DNA of 64,000 nucleotides from contig CAYMUL010000014.1 of NCBI GenBank assembly GCA_964393605.1, positions 1 through 64,000 on the forward strand, in the 5' to 3' direction. A model generated the notes under the pieces. The model did not search any database. It was not told the DNA's origin and was given only the letters and a program-made list of their open reading frames with translations. The DNA is from CAYMUL01 sp964393605 (lineage in GTDB: Bacteria; Bacteroidota; Ignavibacteria; Ignavibacteriales; Ignavibacteriaceae). A program made the translations under genes and the position numbers. Of this stretch, positions 35,896 through 43,069 are shown piece by piece. Numbering within the stretch: position 1 is the stretch's first letter; each line of letters begins with the position of its first letter.

Positions 35896-37682
35896 CAATG
35901 ATGGATACAAACATCGAACTAACCGATAAAATCGGATACCTTCTTTTCAAAAAAGGAATTATTGATTCTAAAACTTTAGAAAAAGCTTTACAAACTAAAA
36001 ACCTGGAAACCGGAAAAACCAAACGGAACCTTGCGCAAATTTTAGTTCAAGAATTTAAATATGACCACGATACTATTTTTAAAGAAGTATCTGTTCTATA
36101 CGCATTTCGCGAACTTGATATTTCGCCTGAAGACTTTACGCCTGAACTTGTCGATCGTATTAAAAAATTTATCACTCCCGGTGGAGATAACTTAAAGAAG
36201 TTGATGAAAACAACTCAAGTGTTTCCATACACTATGGATAGGAATAAATTAATTCTTGCCGCAATCGATCCAACAGATAAAGATATTGCCAAAGTTGCTT
36301 TTGCAATGAATGCTTCAAAGTATGAAGTTCTTTTCGTAAGAAAGCATATATCCGATTTATTACTTGAAAAACTATTTCCGCCGGAAAATGTTTTTCTTCA
36401 AGCACTAGACGATATTCCAACCGAAGTTGAATTCGATTCACCGAAAGATAAAACATTAGACGAACAGGAGCTCGATGCAGAAATTAACAAGAGCGCACTC
36501 GTCAATATTGTTGAAGCCGCTCTCGTTGAAGGAACAAGAAGAGGGGTGAGTGATATCCATTTCGTTCCGGTTTCGCACAAACAAACCGATATTCTTTTTA
36601 GGCAAGATGGTTTGCTGAAAATTTGGCATCGGCAAGATGGAACTTCTCCCGAAGCGTTAATTGCAGTTGTTAAAGATAGAAGCCGCGGCATGGATAGATT
36701 TGAAAGGGAACGCGCACAAGACGGTTTTATTCAAAGAGAAATTGACGGACACATTATTCGTTTCAGAGTTTCCGATTTGCCAATGGTTGGCACTGAATTA
36801 AAAAATAAATTTGAAAGTATTGTAATAAGAATTCTTGACGATAGAAAAGTTATTAAGGATTTAGGTAAACTCGGATTAACCGGCTACGCAAAAGATTCAT
36901 TTGAAAAATCAATTAATGCGCCGCAAGGAATGGTAATACTTACAGGTCCAACCGGTTCGGGAAAAAGTACAACTCTTATTGCCGCCTTGTATCAGGTAAT
37001 TGATCCAACCGTGAATGTACTTACTGTTGAAGACCCTGTAGAGTATGTTATCGAAGGTGCGCGCCAATTAAAGATTGGTTACAAAATGAATTTCGAACAA
37101 GCAATCAGAGCAATATTGCGTCACGATCCTGATATTGTTCTCGTGGGTGAAATGAGAGATAAAGAAACCGCCGAAGTTGCAATAAAACTTGCAAACACAG
37201 GACACTTGACATTTTCAACACTACACACAAACGATGCACCGAGTGCCGTTTCCCGTTTGTATAAAATGGGCATCGAACCATTCTTGATTGCTTATGCTAT
37301 TAACATTATTGTTGCACAACGTCTCATTCGCAAACTTTGCGATAAATGTAAAAAGCGATTGACAAGTTTAGATCCTGCGATGATAAAAAATCTTGGGTTG
37401 GATTACGACGAGTGGAAAAATTATGAATTGTATGAAGCCGTTGGCTGCGATAAGTGCAGCAACTCCGGTTACAAAGGAAGATTAGCAATACATGAAGCAC
37501 TCTACTTCACCAAAGGTCTCAGGCAAATCATCGTTCGTTCCGGCGATGATGTTGATGAAGAGCAGATTAGAAATCAGGCGAAACACGATGGTTCACTAAA
37601 TTTGAGAGACAGCGGTTTGGAAAAAGTGAAAATCGGGTTGACCTCATTCGAGGAAGTAATTTCTTCTACAATGGAAGAGTAA
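35892..37682 (+). CDS. pilB: Pilus extension ATPase PilB/GspE
   Basis: A 596-residue type II/IV secretion ATPase that powers pilin polymerisation. An N-terminal MshEN-like (GspE_N) domain spans about 10-150. Walker A is GPTGSGKST at 352-360, the Asp box/Walker B region is DIVLVGEMRDKETA near 415, and the His box is FSTLHTNDA near 443. A four-cysteine zinc site (CDKC twice, near 480 and 520) is typical of extension ATPases and absent from PilT. Confidence 0.95.
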   Translation: MTMMDTNIELTDKIGYLLFKKGIIDSKTLEKALQTKNLETGKTKRNLAQILVQEFKYDHDTIFKEVSVLYAFRELDISPEDFTPELVDRIKKFITPGGDNLKKLMKTTQVFPYTMDRNKLILAAIDPTDKDIAKVAFAMNASKYEVLFVRKHISDLLLEKLFPPENVFLQALDDIPTEVEFDSPKDKTLDEQELDAEINKSALVNIVEAALVEGTRRGVSDIHFVPVSHKQTDILFRQDGLLKIWHRQDGTSPEALIAVVKDRSRGMDRFERERAQDGFIQREIDGHIIRFRVSDLPMVGTELKNKFESIVIRILDDRKVIKDLGKLGLTGYAKDSFEKSINAPQGMVILTGPTGSGKSTTLIAALYQVIDPTVNVLTVEDPVEYVIEGARQLKIGYKMNFEQAIRAILRHDPDIVLVGEMRDKETAEVAIKLANTGHLTFSTLHTNDAPSAVSRLYKMGIEPFLIAYAINIIVAQRLIRKLCDKCKKRLTSLDPAMIKNLGLDYDEWKNYELYEAVGCDKCSNSGYKGRLAIHEALYFTKGLRQIIVRSGDDVDEEQIRNQAKHDGSLNLRDSGLEKVKIGLTSFEEVISSTMEE

Positions 37683-37762
37683 AAATTTTTTTGATAAAAA
37701 TTTTTTTACTTCAATTAATTTCCTGCAATTTTTTCAAGCAAAAAGTATATTTTTTTCTTATT

Positions 37763-37780
37763 ATTACTATGAATAGTAAT
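37763..37780. promoter_or_regulatory. Palindrome upstream of pilT
   Basis: ATTACTAT-GA-ATAGTAAT is an 8-bp perfect palindrome 26 bases before the pilT ATG. Its right arm contains ATGAATAGTA, the inverse of the TACTATTCAT-like element repeated ahead of the minor-pilin genes. It is a candidate operator for the pilT-to-regulator transcript. Confidence 0.35.
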
Positions 37781-37805
37781 ATCATTCAGATAACTGCGGA
37801 GAGCA

Positions 37806-39032
37806 ATGATTGAAGAATTAAAAAATAGTATCGCTAAAGTAATATCACAAATTCCTGCGACTACAATGGGGCAGGATAGAATCAATTTTATTATTGAAAA
37901 ATTCTCTATCTTCTCCGGTGAAGAACGTACGATCTTTCTTCAGATATACAATAAAATTTTAACGAACATGATAGAAAGAGAAGCATCCGACATTGAATTT
38001 GGTGGCTTCAGTGCGGCTAACCATGTTTGGATGAGAATTTATGGCAAGAAGCAACCTATACCCGATCTTCCGCAGTTCACGGCGGATGAAGCGGCGGTTA
38101 TCATCATTAATCTTCTTAACGAAAACCAAAGAAGATATTTACTCGTAACAAAAAATTTAGATTTTAGCTACAGTTTTTATTACGATAGGCGACAAACAAC
38201 ACTTCGGTTCCGTGCAACTTGTTATTTCGATGTTGATACACTCACTTTAAATATGAGATCTATTTCGGCGAATGTTCGCCCGCTTGATTCTTTCGAATTT
38301 CCCAAACCGCTTTTAAAAATCCTCAGCCATGATTACATGAAATTCGGATTGACTCTCATTACCGGAATTACCGGTTCCGGAAAATCTTCTACCCTCGATG
38401 CTATTATTGATTATCATCGTAAAACAGATCCGTGTCATATCGTTATCATTGCTTCTCCTTTAGAGTTCATCCATAAATCTGATGTTGCAATAATTAAGCA
38501 TCGGGAAGTTGGAAGAGATGTTCTTTCTTTTAAAGATGGCGTCATTCAATCATTGCGACAAGATCCCGATGTTATTGTGATAGGCGAAATGCGCGACCCT
38601 GATACGATACTTGCCGCACTTGAAGTTACCGATACCGGACATAAAGTTTTTTCAACGCTTCACACTTCATCTGCCGTAGAATCGATTGATAGAATAATTG
38701 CAGAAGTACATTCTGCCGAGCAGGATCGTGTGCGCAACAGGTTAGCCGATGTTTTAACTTCTGTGATTTCTCAAAAACTTGTTCCTACGGTTCAAGGAAA
38801 ATTAACTCTCGCAAAAGAAATTTTGATTGTCAATCCTAATGTTAAAGCCGCAATAAAAAATAATAACACAAGCGAAATTTATATGATGATCAATCAAGGG
38901 GGGCAACATGGAATGATAACAATGGAACAAGATTTAAAAAGATTGTATCAAATGAAAAGAATTTCTGTGGAAACCGCAATCACTTACTCTAATAATAAAA
39001 CAAGAATGCAACAACTCTTAACCGCGGTATAA
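37806..39032 (+). CDS. pilT: Pilus retraction ATPase PilT-like
   Basis: A 408-residue ATPase of the PilT/PilU group. Walker A is GITGSGKSS (187-195), Walker B DVIVIGEMRDPDT follows near 255, and the His box is FSTLHTSS. It lacks the zinc cysteines of PilB. The C-terminal stretch AAIKNNNTSEIYMMIN resembles the AIRNLIRE region needed for retraction in PilT, though altered. Retraction, and hence twitching or DNA uptake, is inferred. A 123-base gap before it suggests a separate promoter. The next gene starts directly after its stop. Confidence 0.9.
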   Translation: MIEELKNSIAKVISQIPATTMGQDRINFIIEKFSIFSGEERTIFLQIYNKILTNMIEREASDIEFGGFSAANHVWMRIYGKKQPIPDLPQFTADEAAVIIINLLNENQRRYLLVTKNLDFSYSFYYDRRQTTLRFRATCYFDVDTLTLNMRSISANVRPLDSFEFPKPLLKILSHDYMKFGLTLITGITGSGKSSTLDAIIDYHRKTDPCHIVIIASPLEFIHKSDVAIIKHREVGRDVLSFKDGVIQSLRQDPDVIVIGEMRDPDTILAALEVTDTGHKVFSTLHTSSAVESIDRIIAEVHSAEQDRVRNRLADVLTSVISQKLVPTVQGKLTLAKEILIVNPNVKAAIKNNNTSEIYMMINQGGQHGMITMEQDLKRLYQMKRISVETAITYSNNKTRMQQLLTAV

Positions 39033-40583
39033 ATGAAAAATATTATTTGCGTCTACTGCGAAGGAAATGATTCCAAATTTGCAATCTTTCATAAAGTAAA
39101 GAACCAGATTAAACTTGTAAAAGCGGCTTCGGTGGATCTGTACAAGGCGCAGTCTGCTTCTTCGCAAGATTCTGCATCTCTTAATTTAAACGATGATTCG
39201 CTCCAGATAGAAGGATTGGATGGCGATTCTTTCATTGCCGGCGGAGATGCATCTCCGGTTGTTGAAGGTATTATTAATGCCGAACTCGACGGTATAAATT
39301 TAGCAAAAGCCGATTTCGTTTCAATTCTCACCGAACCATCTATTTATTATCAAGTCTTCACAAAAAAAACAAGTGAAACAAAATCTTCGCTCACTCAAGA
39401 AATACTTTCCGGAAGCGGAGAAATTCGTGAGAAGAAAATTGATAGAGAAACTTACGGCAAAGTTGAATTAGCTGGCGGAGGTTCTTTAACAGCTTATTTA
39501 AGTCAGGACGTGCCCTGCTTTAATATGATTAACAGACTTGCGGCATTCAACAAACGCCGTAACTACAAAATTAAATCAGTGAAGAGTGCCGAACTTTCTC
39601 TTGCAAGATATGTTGCAAAGAAGAAAAAATTTTTCCCGGATGATCACTCACTTGTGGTTTATATCGGAAAAGAATACAGCAAACTTCTTTTTATGCATGG
39701 AAGAGATTTAAAGCATATCGGTACTTCGCTCGATGTGGGAACAACAAATCTTCACACTTACGATGTTTATTTTTCAAAAATACTTTTGGAAATGGAGAAC
39801 GGTGGAATTCCTAATCTTGACAACATTGTTGTTTGTGGAGAAGATGATTCAGAAAATTTGATTCTTTCCTTTTACGGAACGTTCCCCGAAGCCAATGTCA
39901 GCCGTCTCGAATTTGACGGAATTGTGATTGAAAATTTAAGTGAAGATGTTCGAATAAAACTTTCATCGTATGCCATCCCTATTGCCGTCATTACTGAACT
40001 AAATGATGAACTCAATAAAGAATATACCGGTATCAATCTGCTTCCTAAATATATTCTTGAAGATCAAAAAGTTTTACAATTTGCATGGCACGCTTACATT
40101 GTTGTCCCGTTAATTTTCCTACTCGCATTTTATCTTACGTATAGAATACTCGACAATGAAAATGAGATAAAAAAATTAGACACAGAAATTGCCGTGCAAA
40201 CGGATTTGCGAAACCAGAATATAGAATTGCTTTCGCAGATAGAATTTCTCGATGGTAAAATTAACAGCTTCGACCAAACGGTTACGTTATTGGATTCTGT
40301 CTCTTCCGGGGCGGAAGTTTGGGGCAGAACTTTGCACAGTCTTTCCGGGTTTATCGGACAGAAAAAAAATCTTTGGGTAAGAACTATGTCTATTGAAGAT
40401 TCTATAAAAATAAAAATTGATGGGCATGCTCTGAATAAAAAAGTGCTCACCGAGTTTGCGCAACAACTTGATTCTGCGCTACTTAAAAATATTAACTACG
40501 ATGATATCCGAGGCATCGATGCGTTTCGTTATTCTTTGACTTACAAAATTCCCAGGTTAGTTATGTCGGGGAAAAATGAATAG
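39033..40583 (+). CDS. PilM-PilN fusion-type pilus assembly protein
   Basis: A 516-residue protein that looks like cytoplasmic actin-like PilM (about 1-330) fused to PilN. The joint carries INLLP at residues 334-338, the motif by which separate PilN proteins dock into PilM. It is followed by a single transmembrane helix (about 351-372), a coiled coil (about 375-410) and a small ferredoxin-like periplasmic domain ending near 505. This gives GspL-like topology. It would link the cytoplasmic motor to the inner-membrane alignment complex. The actin-like domain is divergent; the call rests on topology, the INLLP motif and gene order (after pilT, before PilO- and PilQ-like genes). Confidence 0.75.
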   Translation: MKNIICVYCEGNDSKFAIFHKVKNQIKLVKAASVDLYKAQSASSQDSASLNLNDDSLQIEGLDGDSFIAGGDASPVVEGIINAELDGINLAKADFVSILTEPSIYYQVFTKKTSETKSSLTQEILSGSGEIREKKIDRETYGKVELAGGGSLTAYLSQDVPCFNMINRLAAFNKRRNYKIKSVKSAELSLARYVAKKKKFFPDDHSLVVYIGKEYSKLLFMHGRDLKHIGTSLDVGTTNLHTYDVYFSKILLEMENGGIPNLDNIVVCGEDDSENLILSFYGTFPEANVSRLEFDGIVIENLSEDVRIKLSSYAIPIAVITELNDELNKEYTGINLLPKYILEDQKVLQFAWHAYIVVPLIFLLAFYLTYRILDNENEIKKLDTEIAVQTDLRNQNIELLSQIEFLDGKINSFDQTVTLLDSVSSGAEVWGRTLHSLSGFIGQKKNLWVRTMSIEDSIKIKIDGHALNKKVLTEFAQQLDSALLKNINYDDIRGIDAFRYSLTYKIPRLVMSGKNE

Positions 40584-41472
40584 AAAAATCAAAAATACCT
40601 TAATACTATTAGGATTTTTGGTAGGGCTTGCAATTGTTGGTTTCTCCTATATTTTCTTTATTCAACAATCGGGAGTAAAAAGCCGCAACGCAAAATTGAT
40701 GGATCTTAAAAGTTTAGATTATGACCCCGATGCGCTGAGGGTAACGGTTACAGAAAAAACCCGACGCGTAGAATTGTTAGATTCTATTCTTGCCGCAAGA
40801 AGATTTAACATCCCCATAAATTTATCACCGCTTCGTTTTTATGATTTCATGAATGATCTCGGGCTGTTTCTTTCCGAAGATGCAAAGTATAACATCGAAT
40901 ATAAAGATCGATTTAGCGATGGAGAATTTTTTTACTACGAATATAAAATTGTCGGCACAGGAACATTCAACGATTTGTATCAAATAATTTATGGAATAGA
41001 ACAAAGCCGCAATCTTAAAAAAGTGAAGAATATTAATCTTAATAATTTTATCTCTTCAAGAGAGTTGGAAAAACCGAAATTCATCGTAAGCTATAATTTT
41101 GATGTTGGTGTTTATTTTTCCGACGATGATAGGTTTTTTACTTCCGGTGTAAATGAAAATGAATTGAAATCTTTGAAACTTCATGATATTTTCTACCCGT
41201 TAATTCAAACGGAAATTTCTCCGAACGTAGATGATCTGCTTGATATTCAAGGCGCAAGGTTGTTGGGTTTAGTACCCGAAGGCGCATTCATTATCGATAC
41301 GCGAGGAAGAACTCATTTGCTTATTGAAGGAGATAAAGTTTATCTCGGTTACTTAACCCAGATTGATTATAAAAATAATAAGTGTATGTTTGTATTGGAT
41401 AAAGGTGGAATCATTGAAAACATAACTCTCGAGTTAGAAAAAGAAATTAAAAAATCAACTGAAGGCAAATAA
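40576..41472 (+). CDS. PilO-like protein with PilP-like C-terminal domain
   Basis: A 298-residue inner-membrane protein: one transmembrane helix (about 8-30), a short coiled coil, and a PilO/GspM-like ferredoxin domain (about 75-180). A C-terminal module (about 222-290) contains LLGLVPEGAFIIDTRGR and EGDKVYLGYLTQID, similar to the homology region of PilP/GspC that contacts the secretin. I infer a PilO-PilP fusion. It overlaps the preceding gene by eight bases and the secretin gene follows after one base. Confidence 0.65.
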   Translation: MNRKIKNTLILLGFLVGLAIVGFSYIFFIQQSGVKSRNAKLMDLKSLDYDPDALRVTVTEKTRRVELLDSILAARRFNIPINLSPLRFYDFMNDLGLFLSEDAKYNIEYKDRFSDGEFFYYEYKIVGTGTFNDLYQIIYGIEQSRNLKKVKNINLNNFISSRELEKPKFIVSYNFDVGVYFSDDDRFFTSGVNENELKSLKLHDIFYPLIQTEISPNVDDLLDIQGARLLGLVPEGAFIIDTRGRTHLLIEGDKVYLGYLTQIDYKNNKCMFVLDKGGIIENITLELEKEIKKSTEGK

Positions 41473-41473
41473 C

Positions 41474-42697
41474 ATGAAAAGAAATTTATTTTTTCTGTTA
41501 GCAACATTTTTAGCTTTTCCGATCTTACTTTCCGCACAAACATCGGAAAAAGATTTGCGCGGCTTCACTCCTACCGATGAAGTGATTAGTCTTTCCGCCA
41601 ATATTCCTTTCAATCAAGCGCTTGAATTGATTAGTAAAATTAGCGTTAAGAAAACTGGAAAAAAAATTGTTTCCACAATAGATAAAATTGAACCCATCGG
41701 TGTGGAAATTACAAACATGCAATACGAAAAAGCACTCGTCGTTATTGTTCAATACGCTAATTTAATTTACGAAGTGAAAGAAGACGTTATCATCGTTAAA
41801 AGAAAGATGGATAGTGACGAAGGAAAGACAAAAGAAAATTATGCCGATGTCAATTCTCGTGAAGTTAAAATATCCGCCCTCTTCTTTGAAATGAATGTGA
41901 ACGACATGCGCGAGCGGGGAGTTAATTGGCAATTTCTTTTAGGGCAACGCGGTTTTCAAATCGGTGCTGGTTTTACCGGTACTGCTCAACAACAGTCCGG
42001 TACTACAACAACAGATTTTGCAGTTAAAACAAATTCAGAGTTTTCGAGCGGCGGTTTTTTTGGCGAAGCCCTTTCTCTTTTTCGATATTTAGAATCGGAA
42101 AACCTCGGCGAAATTATTGCGAGTCCCTCCGTAACCGTGCGTAATGCGGTTGAAGGGCAAATTCAAGTTGGTTCGGATTTTTCATTTAAGACACGCGACT
42201 TTGCCGGCAACATAACCGAAAATTTTTTCTCGACCGGTTCGATTATTAAAGTTACTCCCTTCATTTATGTCGAAGATGGAGTTGAATACGTTCTTCTTAA
42301 ATTGATGGTTGAACGTTCCGCAGGTTTTCCTTCGGAAGTTTCTACCGAAGTAAGAAAGACAAACGCTAACACTGAAATATTAATGCTTAACGGAGAAGAA
42401 ACGATTATCGGTGGATTATATCTTAATGAAGAAAATACTGTGCGTGTCGGTATTCCTTTCTTAAAAGATTTACCCTGGTGGGCACTTGGAATCAGATACC
42501 TGACAGGGAGTGATAAAGTTACTATTGTTAAAAAGGAACTTGCAATCGTTATAAAAATTGAATTACTTCCTACTTTAAAAGAACGTCTCGCATTTCCGAT
42601 TAAAGAAAATCTTCTTAAAAAAGAATTTGACGCAAAGAAAAATTTTATCGAATATCACCAGTTCGATAGCACTCAAACAAAAAAGAAGGAAAACTAA
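41474..42697 (+). CDS. Short secretin (PilQ/GspD family)
   Basis: A 407-residue outer-membrane secretin. Signal peptide at 1-21 (ends LLSAQ), one STN/N-type domain at about 38-112, then the secretin core (about 130-365) with the characteristic EVKISALFFEMNVND, ASPSVTVRNAVEGQIQVG and VGIPFLKDLPWWALGI elements. It is much shorter than usual PilQ because it lacks AMIN and most N domains. It forms the outer-membrane pore of the pilus or secretion machine. The charged C-terminal tail (about 375-407) could bind a pilotin; none is recognised nearby. Confidence 0.85.
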   Translation: MKRNLFFLLATFLAFPILLSAQTSEKDLRGFTPTDEVISLSANIPFNQALELISKISVKKTGKKIVSTIDKIEPIGVEITNMQYEKALVVIVQYANLIYEVKEDVIIVKRKMDSDEGKTKENYADVNSREVKISALFFEMNVNDMRERGVNWQFLLGQRGFQIGAGFTGTAQQQSGTTTTDFAVKTNSEFSSGGFFGEALSLFRYLESENLGEIIASPSVTVRNAVEGQIQVGSDFSFKTRDFAGNITENFFSTGSIIKVTPFIYVEDGVEYVLLKLMVERSAGFPSEVSTEVRKTNANTEILMLNGEETIIGGLYLNEENTVRVGIPFLKDLPWWALGIRYLTGSDKVTIVKKELAIVIKIELLPTLKERLAFPIKENLLKKEFDAKKNFIEYHQFDSTQTKKKEN

Positions 42698-42703
42698 AAT
42701 TCT

Positions 42704-43066
42704 ATGGCAAAAATTTTAATTGTTGACGACGATGTTCGTTTAGGAAATGCTCTTTCGGAAGAACTAAAATTTTCCGGTTTCGAAGTGGATTATGTTTCAC
42801 ATGCCGATGATGCCTTTCGCTACTTAGAAACAAATAAAATTGATGTCATGCTACTCGATTTAAAGATGCCGGATAAAGATGGCTTTCACGTTTTGCACGA
42901 AGTGAAAGAAAAAAAATATGATTTTAAAGTAATCGTCCTTACTGCATATGCAGATATAAAAAGCGCAATTGAAGCGGCTAAACTGAGCGCATCCGATTTC
43001 TTAAGCAAACCTTATGATTACGACGAACTTCTCAAAACAATTGATAAGGTTCTTCAAGCGGGTTAA
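42704..43066 (+). CDS. Single-domain response regulator in the pilus operon
   Basis: A 120-residue receiver domain. The acid pocket is VDDDVRLG, the phospho-acceptor D52 is in LLDLKMPDKDG, the switch Thr is in VLTAYAD and the Lys is in LSKPYDY. It has no output domain, so it must act by protein contact, as PilG/PilH do in twitching control. It sits six bases after the secretin gene and three bases before the kinase gene. Confidence 0.92.
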   Translation: MAKILIVDDDVRLGNALSEELKFSGFEVDYVSHADDAFRYLETNKIDVMLLDLKMPDKDGFHVLHEVKEKKYDFKVIVLTAYADIKSAIEAAKLSASDFLSKPYDYDELLKTIDKVLQAG

Positions 43067-43069
43067 TCG

